Positions 34,700 to 44,589 of a DNA stretch of 64,000 nt are shown one piece after another. Numbering within the stretch: position 1 is the first letter of the stretch; each line of letters begins with the position of its first letter. The DNA lies in assembly GCA_029168955.1 (NCBI GenBank), contig JAPDOI010000143.1, forward strand, positions 682,001 to 746,000, in the 5' to 3' direction. The position numbers and the translations under genes were made by a program. The notes under the pieces were generated by a model. It worked only from the letters and a program-made list of their open reading frames with translations. It made no database searches and was not told the DNA's origin. This DNA comes from Aplectana chamaeleonis (lineage: Eukaryota > Nematoda > Chromadorea > Rhabditida > Cosmocercidae).

Positions 34700-35270
34700 C
34701 CCGTTGGGGATACAAAATCCTGACACGAGAGCGTGCCTAGTGCGGGGGTAAGGGCGGGATAGTGCCTAGCACGGGCGAAGCGTGCTTCCAAATAGAGGCT
34801 CGACGCTCAAGACGTTATTTACCGAGGCAGGCATACGACACGCTTCCGAGTGAGGACTCGGATGACTGCAGCGCCGTCGGTTCAGTTACCCAAGTTTGCC
34901 GTACTTGACCTCGCCTGGACGCTGGAGGCCCGGTTCAACGCTGGCGGGCCTAGTGGGTGCTGGGTGGACTGGCCGCGTCGGGGGCTGGCGTGCGGCCGCG
35001 TCGTGTGTCGGTGTTCCAGGCGCGTCGCGCACCGTTGCGTGTGTGACTTTTTGGAACTGTGAAAGCTTAGAAGGGCTCCCCGCTCTGCCACAAAGCAGCT
35101 ACTCGACCGCAGCAGTCGCTACCGCGCCCGCGATAGCCACTACCAGGGGCGACAAAAGTTTGGATATTGGGCACCAGAATCTCGCTGGCGACGTCGGCTT
35201 TTCAGCGGGCGTGGAACGGGTTTTGTTTGAGTGGATTCGCTCCAAATCCTTTGCGAGGGCTTTTTAAGCG
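34700..35270. repeat. Diverged third copy of the palindrome interior
   Basis: GAGAGCGTGCCTAGTGCGGG (34727) through AGGACTCGGATGA matches, with many differences, the arm text at 4768-4905 (GAGAGCGTACCTATCGCAGG and onward). It is GC-rich compared with its surroundings. At 34879-34898 it carries a stretch resembling spliced leader SL1 (see findings). Open frames here are not conserved with the palindrome ORF. Confidence 0.6.
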
Positions 35271-35760
35271 TTCTTTTCCCGGACACTTTCTACCAAAGTT
35301 GGACGTTGGAGAGCGTTAGTAGGCGTTTTGAATTTCCCTCACGCTCACACGTTCAAACCCGCGCGCTTGTCGATCGACAGTCGGCTTGGTGGCGTCCTCA
35401 AGATGTCGCGGGCGAGCTTCTTCGAATTTCCCATTTCGTTGTTGTAATTGTTGCTTTTGTTGTAATTTGCTGTTAAGCCGTTGTCGGATTTTTTGGGAAG
35501 TTCCCATCTTAGATCAATTGAAGCCTTTTGCTTTCAGAAGGGGAGGGAAACTCGGACCCGGGTACTACCAGTGAAGGAGCATTGTCAGCTCCAGGCCCAG
35601 CAGCTGCACATCAACATCATTAAACAGCCCAACCACCCATCTTGGAGAGTACTTAAGCCTGTAAGAGAGAGAGAGAGACATCAGAAAACCCTTCGCCAAC
35701 ACTCCAAATAAAGTCAATCTGCAAACATGGCAAGATTCACATTAACAACGCCTCCGTCTG
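35271..35760. other. No gene recognised
   Basis: Contains an (AG)n run near 35663. It may include badly decayed upstream sequence of the LINE at 35761, but no motif supports that. Confidence 0.3.
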
Positions 35761-36135
35761 ATGCGCGAGGAGCACACCCAGTTCGTCGAAGGGTATCTGA
35801 AAAGAGCGGCTATCAATCCTATTCTGGGTACTGTGCCGCCTCGAGTCTCTGAGTCTGAGTCTCAGCTGAGTAGACGTGCCAGATGCACTCTTGCATCGTT
35901 GCGCTGTGGGCACTCAACGTTCCTGAAGTCCTATGCGAACAGGATCGACAGTAGCACTCCCGACGCTTGCCCGGACTGTGGTGGTACCGGCCACAATACT
36001 CTACACTTATTCAATGTCCAAAAAACCCACAACATTAACTCCCATGGACCATTGGACGAATCCGACGCTGGTCGCTCAGTTTGTGGGCCTATAGCAATAC
36101 TCCCTTCGCGGCTGCAAAGAAGAAGAAGAAGAAGA
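35761..36135 (+). mobile_element. Jockey/CR1-type LINE 3' end
   Basis: Open text includes INPILGTVPPRVSESE, RRARCTLASLRCGHST, SYANRIDSSTPDACPDCGG and HNTLHLFN. In the +1 frame it continues KPTTLTPMDHWTNPTLVAQF and a stop at about 36090. The CPxC...HLF zinc-knuckle-like end followed by an LW/HW-type motif is the C-terminus of Jockey/CR1-group ORF2 proteins. One frameshift is present. An (AAG)n tail near 36116-36135 marks the 3' end. RT and endonuclease are absent (5' truncation). Confidence 0.8.
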
Positions 36136-36149
36136 TAATGTGGAAAACC

Positions 36150-36610
36150 AGGCGGGAGCTGAGCTCCTTTAAGGGATTACATCATCACCATCAGGAAATG
36201 AGGCTGGAGAAATTCTGTGCTTCGAGGATACATGCCTCTTTGGTCGTGCGTAATCATGTTACGAAGGCAGATCCGGCTCTTCGCGATGTTCTGGCAAACA
36301 GCACAATGGAAAACGCTAGCACGTTCGAGGAGACTGTTCATCGATTGGTATCTATTGCTATTTCAACGGTAACACGTGATTAACCCGCTTCATGTTCGCA
36401 CTGAGGAACCGCCTACTTCAAGCTGTTCATACGTGCTCAAGTTCGCTGCCTGACCGCATCGGTAAACAGAAGCACATGTCATTGCTAGCCGCTGAAGTCA
36501 AAGGTCTCGGATCCTATTTCGAATCCCGCTGTCCTGAAATCCGTTATGTGTGAGAATTGCTACGACTAGTTTCAGTTGCGCTGGTTTGGACCTATGGACA
36601 TTATTATTTG
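36150..36610 (+). pseudogene. 3' exons of the unrecognised gene family (fragment)
   Basis: Matches exons 5-7 of the gene at 25.6-27.9 kb: after CACCATCAG, EMRLEKFCASRIHASLVVRN and TMENASTFEETVHRLV. After a short intron-like gap comes AYFKLFIRAQVRCLTASVNR preceded by a TGA, and then a decayed exon with LRWFGPMD-like text. Stops and lost splice sites make it non-functional. It lies upstream of the other fragments, so it belongs to a separate copy. Confidence 0.7.
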
Positions 36611-36647
36611 GAGCCTTTTTGTTTCGGAAGAGCGCTGTGCCGCCGCC

Positions 36648-38110
36648 TGAAATGCGGTTTGATTACCGAATTAGTATTCCTTTCTATCAGCTTTAGTGTT
36701 CCTGCGCGTTAGTGCTAACTTGCATGTGTTGTTTAGCATTTATTCTGGCAGAGGCGAAAAATTGCTACCATTTCACCAGCAAGTTCTGTTGGAGAAAATC
36801 TGGAAAATATGTCAAGCTCTTGTTCAGATTCAGACTGGAAGATGCCCTTGTCAAAACGTTCAGTCAGTTGTCGCTACACTGCTCAACGTTCGAAACTATT
36901 CCAATCCTAACGCCTTTCGTCTGGAGACGAGAAACTGCCGTGAGAGAGGCTCAGCATGCGGATAATCCAATCTCACCTAGGGAGACTGCTGCTAGAAAAT
37001 CTCAGCGTGGGAAAATCCGATTTCAGACACAAGTGCTTCAGCAGCAGCGAGCGCAGAGAAGGTGGAATAACGTTGCCGATTGAATGTCGATTCCATATTT
37101 GGAACGGCTACGTTAATTTACATTCATGAGAAGGGCTGAAGCAAGCTGCAAAGGTTCGATCCGGGTCAAGAGCATCATTCAGCTCTGCAGAGATGAGAAT
37201 GGGAATTACGTTAACTACGCGGCCGCGCTATGTAGATATATCACTTTTCAGCTGACCTATATATCTTGCTAATTTATCAAAATATATTTATCTAAGTGCC
37301 TACTGTGCGAATATCACTATATCTTCACTATGTAGGAACGACTCAACTGATTCGTACAAGACAAGCTCATTGATGTCGACTCGCTGCCGAAAAAGGCTAG
37401 AAATGAAGGCGAACGAGCGTCGAAGAAATCAAGACGACGACGAGACGAGAATGAAGAAATGAAGACGACGAGACGAACGCCCATCACTGTGTCTGGTGCA
37501 CCCTCCAAGCCATCTGCAACTATTACATCTGTAATGGAAGCTCAGGAGTGACACAGGAAGCTTGCGTTGTGGGTTAGAAGTAGAAAGGCTTACAAAACTG
37601 CCTTCTAGTAATGGTGAAGACGTCGGGAGCAGCCTTCGTGCACTGAACAAAACATTGTAACCATATAATATCCTTTATCAGCTCAACTCGGTGGTTCTTG
37701 AGATGAGGCGAAAACGGGGAAGGAACGCAGCCAAGATGATCTATCCCGTTGTGGCACATAATGGTTGCAAGTGCAAGACACTCTTGTTCCCACAATTTCG
37801 GCAGGGAGGAATACGTCTTCACCTTCAGGGAATGAGGCTTGAGCCATTTTAAGCTTCGAGGATACATAGCTCTTTGGTCGTGCGTAATCCTTTAACGAAG
37901 GCCCACTCGACTCTTCGCGGTGCTTTGGCAAACTACACAATGGAAAACGCTAGCACGCTTGAGAAGAATGTTCATCGATTCGTATCTACGGCTACTCCAA
38001 TGGTACTATAACACTGGATCAATCCGCTCCATGTTCGCACTATGAAACCGCCCATTTTAGGCTGTTCATGCGCGCCCAACTTCGCTGTCTTACTGCATCG
38101 GCAAACAGGA
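36648..38110 (+). pseudogene. Second copy of the unrecognised gene family, broken
   Basis: 36648-37090 matches exon 1 and its 5' flank (MSS...SDSDWKMPLSKRSVSCRY, then a TAA). 37143-37230 matches exon 2 (GSIRVKSIIQLCRDENGNYV). 37338-37430 matches exon 3 with TGA in place of Arg (RLN then stop). 37480-37560 matches 26700-26790. 37682-37760 matches the NAVVLEMRRKRG exon (VVLEMRRKRGRNAAKMIYPV). 37826-38000 matches the GMRLE exon with one TAA. Order and strand equal the intact copy. Differences fall in all codon positions, so selection on the protein seems relaxed. Confidence 0.7.
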
Positions 38111-38129
38111 GCACATGACAGATGAGAAT

Positions 38130-38345
38130 TAGAATATTTATCTATGTACCTACTTGTAAAAATATCTTTATATCTTTACTATGTAGGATCGACTCAATTG
38201 ATTCGAACAAGACAAGCTCATTGATGTCGACTCACTGCTGAAGAAGGCTAGAACTGAAGACGAACGAGAATGTTTCGAGAGCCAGGTGGCTATCGCCATA
38301 GTGGTGAGAATGGTATTCTTGGTAAGAAACCACTTTTCCCACTCT
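38130..38345 (+). pseudogene. Isolated third-exon copy of the gene family
   Basis: TTTACTATGTAG acceptor, then DRLN, a TGA, then KLIDVDSLLKKARTEDEREC and FESQVAIAIV, then GTGAGAATGG as donor. It has the correct TAG acceptor that the copy at 26154 lost. The intron after it continues similarly for about 80 bp. Confidence 0.7.
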
Positions 38346-40249
38346 TGCCGACGATTTCTTAGTCGCAATAGGTTTCCTGTGCTGAATGTGTGACGTCAAT
38401 GCCAACGACAAGTGTTGGCTGGTCAATGATGTAGATGTGCTCCCTTTTGTTTGATATGTCTATAAAGATTTTTAAAAAACAATATAGTTGGGATAGAGAT
38501 CTAACGGAGAAATATAATAAATCATCATTCACCTCTGTTAACGAATGCAGGTCGAGAAAGTTGTTTAAGCTACTATTGTTCATGTTTTAGATAAGCGCTC
38601 TAGCCGCGAAGCGGCTGAAGTGGTTTGATTTTACACTGTGGTTGTGATCAATATGACGTGTAGTGATTGTAATAAATAAATTTTATCGTAAGTTTTTTTT
38701 TCAAATTTTCAATACAAATGGGAGAAGCAGGGACCCGAGACATGGTAAATCGGTATACGCATAGTGGAGCTATGAACTTAGATGCCATGAGAATTTTATG
38801 GTGTTCGCCGCACGCCGTGAGACGTCACCCTTCTCATTCTTCGCTCTCAGTGTTCGTCTCGGTGCGTTTAACTTCTCAGTGATAAGTATTATCAATCATA
38901 ACGGGGGAAAATGACATTTTCATTCGCATACTTGCCGCGGCTGGAGTGCGCAGTTAATCTGGAAGAGGGTGGTAAGGCCCGACGCAGGTCAGGGGGTTGT
39001 TGTGGGGGGACACTCTGAAGAGTTAGCGGGAGTCCCAGACAAGATGCCGGTCATACATATGCTTCTGGGGAACACACCGGAGAGTGAGCAGGAGTTCTGG
39101 AGCTGCTGCTGGTACCGGAAAGTCGTGCAGGGCACCACGGAGTGTGACCAGCAGTTCGGCACCTGTTACTAGTCATTAGAAAAATTGTACAGAATACCTC
39201 GTAGAGTGAGCATGAGTTTGGCACCCTCAATCGTTTTCTCATAGCTCAGCTTCAGCGCTACCCATGCTTCTTTCATCCGCCTTCCAATATTTTCTCATAG
39301 AAATGGTATGTGCTTACCATCATCTACTTTGAATAATGTTATACAGCCTACCCCCTCCATCTTAAACAAAATTGAAGATACCCAATTGGTAAAGGGTAGG
39401 GTATAAAAGAAGAGGTGAGCGGTATGTCTTCATTCACGCCCCGTCCTTCTCTAGGGGTTTAGGGGTCAGCAGCTGAGCCTCTGCACAGACTAAAAAGAAG
39501 GAAAACAGCATCACGGGTGCTCAAGATATAAGAAAATCGGAGTCAAATTTTAGAAATCTACTCTAAACAATTGGTTCAACACAAAAATGCTCTGGAATGT
39601 GTTAGCCTAGAAGCCACCGTCATTTTTCTAGATTAGCACGTCAAAAGTTAACCCCGTTTCTTTCGCCGCTCCCAATTTCTACTGTTCTTGACCCATTTTT
39701 TTCTAAGCTTTGCCTCTTCTCCCCTTCCTTAAATCAACCAACCTCTGTGAGCCGTCGCACCCTCAGCTCTGCCTCTCATCCCTTTGCTCATTATTTGTGA
39801 GAATTGATTATCTGTTTTGTGATTGTGTTTGTGATGTATATCCAAAGATATATCTTATAGTTGTTAATCTCCTGCTATCCTATAGTTGTTAATAACGTGT
39901 TGATGTTAAGTGAATGTTCTCGTTCATTGCTCATACCACAGTTATGTTTATCAGTTATTTCCACAACGATAAGTTAGTAGGCTTTTCTACAGCCGAATTT
40001 TTAGTCTGGCATCTTCCGATTTCTCACTATCCTTGTTAGGCATGGAAATGTGTCTGCTGACTGATTGATCGTTGTGGCTTCGTATACGCCGTTTTTGCAC
40101 GGCTTGTCATGTGAGTGTTACATCAGTCAGCAGCGATGCCAGTTGTAAAAATGATTATGAAGGCGAAAATTATAAAGGTTTTGTGTCACAAATGTTTAAG
40201 AGCTGAAGTGCAGACGATCTGCTGAATGGTAAAATGGTGAAATAGGGCT
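38346..40249. other. No gene recognised; one small tandem repeat
   Basis: 39045-39235 holds about three copies of a unit near 70 bp with GAGAGTGAGCAGGAGTT and GGCACC; its open frame (38969-39172) is a by-product. A TATAAAAG at about 39402 lies in sequence without an adjacent ORF. The rest has no supported feature. Confidence 0.4.
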
Positions 40250-40562
40250 CAGGTTCAGGGTTGAGCACGCCGTTGCGACCCGTTGCGACAATTTTAGGCG
40301 CAAAAATTTCTGAAATTCTCACGATCCCCCCTCCCCGCGATTGAAAACCTTTTGAGCCTTATTTGAGTGACTGATAAAGAAGTTTAAAATGCATACTTTT
40401 TCCACGCAACTGATTATTTTGTAGAAGATTACTTTTACCCTGGAATTTTCACTAAATTGAATTTTCATCCCCAAATTTTCATCTTTTTCTCCAAAATTTT
40501 CCCAATTTTTTACGACCCTCCATTGTGCCGAGTCGCAACCCTGCTCAACCGTGCTCAGGTTG
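40250..40562. mobile_element. Probable MITE with GGTTGAGCA-type ends
   Basis: GGTTGAGCACGCCGTTGCGA on the left is loosely inverted by GTCGCAACCCTGCTCAACC on the right. Low identity and no target duplication found. Confidence 0.35.
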
Positions 40563-40939
40563 CAGGAGAAGCTCAGCTCGAATTCTAGTAACACTAAAAC
40601 TTTAGTAGCCGCCCGAACCGGCGGGAAATTGGAGATTGTCAAGTTTTGTTGTTTTTTGTTGTCGTTTTCGGGTTCAAGAGGGCTGTTGTTTGAAGCCTCA
40701 GTGTAGCAACGAACCGCTCCTCTTGAATACCGAAATCAGCGGAAGCTTCACTGTCTCGACCCTCATTTTTGCATTTTGGGCCGAAGTTCTTACGGTTTCC
40801 ACTTCTGATATTTGCTGTTGGGTCGAAATTCTCTAGGACGCTTCTCATCACTCGTTGACAAGTTACACCGCGTTTGACCCTGGGTATTGTTTATGTCTGC
40901 TTCGAATTGTTTAAGGAGCCTTCTGTAAATCTATAGAAG

Positions 40940-41388
40940 CTATTTTTTTAGGGAAAACAGCAGATTTTCCTTGCATGATAGCTCTATACCATTGCGGCTC
41001 ACCACTCTATACAGCTTTTCATATCCATTTGTGGTTTTTTGCACATCGCGCTGTGTTAATGTACGTTTCAGCGCAATGCACAGTTTTATACGATTGGAGC
41101 GCATTTGTGATCTAAATTGCTCTTAGAATTGCCCTTTGCATCATCACGATGCCCCATTGACAAAGCGACTACTGCGATATCGTGATGATACAAAAGGCAA
41201 TTCTAAGAGCATTTTAGATCACAAATGCGCTCCAATCGTATAAAACTGTGCATTGCGCTGAAACGTACATTAACACAGCGCGATGTGCAAAAAACCACAA
41301 ATGGATATGAAAAGCTGTATAGAGTGGTGAGCCGCAATGGTATAGAGCTATCATGCAAGGAAAATCTGCTGTTTTCCCTCAAAAATAG
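40940..41388. repeat. 449-bp palindrome, near perfect
   Basis: Arms 40942-41150 and 41179-41387 (about 209 bp each) are inverse with only a handful of mismatches, around a 28-nt loop. The right arm runs directly into the TAGATTACCAGAAAA minisatellite. A foldback element or inverted duplication; no ORF conserved. Confidence 0.9.
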
Positions 41389-41649
41389 TTTTAGTAGACT
41401 ACCACTAAATTCTAGTAGACTACCAGTAAATGCTACTAGATTACCAGAAAATTCTACTGGATTACCAGAAAATTCCTCTAGATTACCAGAGAAATCCACT
41501 AGATTACCAGAAAAATCTAGTAGATTACCAGAAAAATCTAGTAGATTACCAGATATTTACCACTAAATTACCGCCCGATTCTAGTAGATTTTTGTGGGTA
41601 AATCTCTGGTAAATGACTGGATTTTTAGTAGATTTTTTTTCGGCCTGAG
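41389..41649. repeat. TAGATTACCAGAAAA minisatellite with CTCAGG-type end
   Basis: At least a dozen copies of a 15- to 21-bp unit (CTAGTAGATTACCAGAAAAA), ending TTTTTTTTCGGCCTGAG at 41649 followed by TA. This is the inverse of the terminus at 19431. Encoded repeats such as LPEKSSRLPE are by-products. Confidence 0.8.
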
Positions 41650-41651
41650 TA

Positions 41652-41902
41652 CAGTTCACCTGCGCACTGCCATTCAGTCTGCAAAGTGCGCGCTGGCTGC
41701 GAAAGCGTGCTGCAGCGCGGTTGCGAGTATCCTCAGACAGGGAGGTGGGATCACCCGGGCGGTGGGATCACACGGGCACCAAAGGCGAATACCGCCCGGG
41801 TGATCCAACATCCCTGTCTGAGGATTCTCGCAACCGCACCGCAGCACGCTTTCGTAATCAGCGCGCAATTTGCGGACTGAACGGCAGTGCGGAGGTGAAC
41901 TG
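41652..41902. mobile_element. TA-flanked palindromic MITE, CAGTTCACC ends
   Basis: TA then CAGTTCACCTGCGCACTGCC on the left; GGCAGTGCGGAGGTGAACTG then TA on the right. Nearly the whole 251 bp is self-complementary (CTCAGACAGGGAGG pairs with CCCTGTCTGAG). It shares its left TA with the end of the neighbouring minisatellite element. Confidence 0.8.
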
Positions 41903-41996
41903 TATATTCTGATTCATTTTAGTTGAGCGTTGTTATTTTTGGTGCTGCTGTTCCTCCCCTGTTAGGTTAGCTTACTCCTTTTTTTGCATATCGACG

Positions 41997-42269
41997 TACT
42001 GTGCTTCTCTGGGCCGAATTCCGGTCCGCAATTGCGTCTCGACACGCTTTGCGGCCGCACGCTCCCGAGTTGGTCGAGTTTCCAGCACCAAAGCAATCCT
42101 TTTTACGCAGTTTTCTCCAATTTTTTTCAGTTTCCAGTTTTCAAAACCCACCTGGAGTCAACAGATCGGCGGCTGCAGCGCTGAAAACTCTTCCGACTAG
42201 GGAGCGTGCAGGCGCAAGGCGTGTCGAGACGCAATTGCGGGTCGGAATTCGGCCAAGAGAAGCACAATA
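41997..42269. mobile_element. TA-flanked MITE, CTGTGC ends, copy 2
   Basis: TACTGTGCTTCTCTGGGCC at the left and GGCCAAGAGAAGCACAATA at the right, with a long inner inverted stretch around GTCTCGACACGC. A typical Tc1/mariner-like non-autonomous element. Confidence 0.8.
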
Positions 42270-42580
42270 TGAGCCGCAGTAAACCCTTGACCAGGTAATT
42301 CCGAGAAAAAGTTCAACGCTCTGAGTTTCTCAAGATGACCCCCACTCAGGCAAACCATCGCTCCGAGCGGGACCGGCTCCTCCCAATTATGACGTCATCG
42401 CCCGGACAGCGGCCGAGGGACCAACTGGCACCGCGGTCCCTGTCGGGTGCCAGTTCGCCCCTCGGTCGCTCTCCGGTCGCTCTCGGGGCCACAGCGGTGC
42501 CATCGCCAGAGATAGAGAGACGCGGGATTGCTTGTTCTTTGAGTGACAACGTGCGAGCTACGTTATCACTCAAAGAACAA

Positions 42581-42602
42581 CCAATCCTGTGGGTATAAAA
42601 GG
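42581..42602 (+). promoter_or_regulatory. CCAAT and TATAAAAGG promoter-like pair
   Basis: CCAAT at 42581 and TATAAAAGG at 42594, just after a hairpin (TGTTCTTTGAGTGACAACGT with its complement). A start about 30 nt downstream would be near 42625. It could drive a small RNA or be the U3 promoter of a solo LTR. Confidence 0.4.
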
Positions 42603-42619
42603 CGGCTCGCCTCGTGTAA

Positions 42620-42710
42620 ACGGTTAGTTGGCCTTTCGAGGCCACTCTTGAGAGGTGACCTTGGATCCCTCTCAGGATGACAATTTTTGGGGGCCGAGGA
42701 GATCCCCCAT
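42620..42710 (+). ncRNA. Candidate snRNA/SL-like structured RNA (speculative)
   Basis: In order: hairpin TGGCC...GGCCA (42629-42644), hairpin TGAGAGG...CCTCTCA (42649-42674), single-stranded AATTTTTGG (42682-42690), which fits the Sm-site pattern, then GGGGG...CCCCC (42689-42708). Hairpins on both sides of an Sm-like site is the plan of snRNAs and nematode SL RNAs. GAG/GT at the second hairpin resembles an SL donor. Sequence matches no snRNA known to me, and the R-U5 region of an LTR is an alternative. Confidence 0.2.
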
Positions 42711-43089
42711 GGCCCGCGGTGGGGAAGGCTTCCTCATTGCGGACCATGCTGGGATGGTATCCTTGTTGGGGCCCTGTGGCAGGATTAACCTCCTGACCCA
42801 CAGGCTGTAACAGGTACCTTATGCTCTTAACAGGCTTAATCATCTTCAGAAGAGGCGGAAATAAAGAAACAATAGCAATTAGGAAATTTTTGAAAATCGC
42901 GCGAACAGAGACCGCAGTGCCAGTTGGGACCGAAGATCGCTCCGAGCGATACTGCTGTGGCCCGGAGAGCGGCTGCTGTGGCCCGAGTAGATGGCTAATT
43001 TTTGCTCGCAGCGGAGAGGCAGCGCCGCTCGAGTAGCTCTCCGGTACCCCTCGGAGCGATGGTTTGCCTGAGCAGATATATTGTCTACT

Positions 43090-43216
43090 CATATGAAGTA
43101 GTAGGTCGCAACGCTACTCGACGGGAAAACTTGCATGCGGAAAAACTAAGGAAAGACTACTATCGATCAAACGATTTCGCGCCCGATTTATGAGCGCGGC
43201 TTCCTCTTTGAGAGAC
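43090..43216. mobile_element. TATCGTCAATC-family MITE, partial
   Basis: ATCAAACGATTTCGCGCCCG and GAGCGCGGCTTCC...GAGACAC place this in the family described at 54965-55112. The 5' end is diverged. Confidence 0.5.
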
Positions 43217-43359
43217 ACGGACCATAACACAAATCTCTGAAGAAGTTTTCTATCCCGAAAAAATATTCATGTGTGTCATTCAATTATAAAAGCCTCACTT
43301 AGCAGTCCAGCGCGGAACCTTGAGATCGATAGTCATCTTCCCTGCATTTCCCATTTGCG

Positions 43360-43507
43360 TAACGTCGGCATGGATCGTGAAGAGGCTTCGCGTTCACTAT
43401 TGAAGGTTGGCGCTAGCTCGGTGTCATCTGCTATAAATTAGGTGCACCGAGATTGCGCCAAATTTCAACATTGAACGCGAAGTCTCTTCAGAGTTCATGC
43501 CGATTAT
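43360..43507. mobile_element. Palindromic MITE, TAACGTYGGCATGGATC ends, copy 2
   Basis: TAACGTCGGCATGGATC at left and GTTCATGCCGATTATA at right; the middle CACCGAG...CTCGGTG arms match copy 1 at 14544-14692. Confidence 0.7.
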
Positions 43508-43808
43508 ACTTTCCCGCCGAACAGCGTAGCAGCTTTTCTTTTGAATTACACAGGTCATACATTTGAACAAAATCCGCAATTGCACGACGACCTACTCCCT
43601 GGGCGGTGGACTGTATACGGTAAGCCGAGATTATCAGTTTTATTGAAACTCTGTCAAGGTAGTGTGGATCATTAACTCCGTGTTTGCTTTACGAATGATT
43701 CAGGTTGGGAACGGCCTTGAGATGACCTATTAAGAATCAGAGGGGTGACCCGTGCCGACTGTTCAGTCCACCGCGTGGTGCTAACACTCTCTGATGCTCA
43801 CCATAGTT

Positions 43809-44093
43809 TACTGTGCTTCTCTGGACCAAATTCCGGTCCGCAATCGCGTCTCGGCACGCTTTGCGGCCGCACGGTCTTGGACCAGAAGAGTTTCCGGCGC
43901 AGCAGCCCTCCGATCTGTTCACTCTAGGTGGGTTTCGCAAACTGGAAACTAAGAAAAAAATGAGAAAAAACTGTATAAAAAGGGAAATCGAGTCGGCTTT
44001 GACGCTGGAAACTCGACCTACTAGAGCGCGTGCGGGCGCAAAGCATGTCGAGACGCACATGCGGACCGGGATTTGGCCCAGAAAAGCACAGTA
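43809..44093. mobile_element. TA-flanked MITE, CTGTGC ends, copy 3
   Basis: TACTGTGCTTCTCTGGACC at left; GGCCCAGAAAAGCACAGTA at right, so a TA duplication is intact. The inner inverted stretch GCACGCTTTGCGGCCGCAC is shared with copies 1 and 2. Confidence 0.85.
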
Positions 44094-44589
44094 CTTGAGC
44101 TCTTGGCCAAGTCATCCAAGTCTGGGATCGTACTTTCAGTGAAGAGCGACGCGACGCAATGTTCACCATCAATATCGAACGAAAATCGATATGCCTTGTA
44201 TGCTTTGTCCCTGTCGCTGGTTGCTGGAAGTATGATCCCTGTTCAAGTGTTGGAAACTGTTTTGGACACACAGAGCGAATGTATCCCTAATGCAGTCGTT
44301 ATAGATGTATGTACATGTGTGCGTTGCGATTTAATAGCTATATCGCTGCCTTGTTCGGTTACCTACAGTTTCATTTCTTTTTTCCTCTCGGTTCTCTAAT
44401 AAATTCCATTTTTTAAAAATATTTTTGTGAGCACGTCCATTCCAGTGTGCGTTGAGTAGATGTGGGAAATCTCCATCTTGCAGCCTTTTGGTTCAGTGTG
44501 GTATGACGCATACGAGAAAACCGTTCAAAAAAGCACCATTGGGGGTGAATTTCGCCATCTAAAGCATCATAAGCGCCCTTGGAGTCACA

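Larger units (their letters stand above)
42345..43072. mobile_element. CTCAGG-ended element with CA duplication
   Basis: CTCAGGCAAACCATCGCTCC and onward is exactly inverted over 23 bp at 43050-43072. The dinucleotide CA lies immediately outside both ends (42343-42344, 43073-43074). Sub-terminal GC-rich sequence is loosely inverted too. The 728-bp interior holds a CCAAT/TATA stretch, a set of stable hairpins and AATAAA (42860). A 248-codon minus ORF spans it but is not domain-bearing. Confidence 0.7.

Noticed and set aside
40635..40851. Plus and minus ORFs near 66-70 codons
   Set aside because: Both strands open, no motif, no splice context.
41225..41612. Leu-Pro-Glu-Lys-Ser repeat ORFs
   Set aside because: Direct product of the TAGATTACCAGAAAA tandem array.
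42346..43092. 248-codon minus ORF
   Set aside because: Spans the whole TIR element including both inverted ends and has no domain; the inverted GC-rich arms create the open frame.
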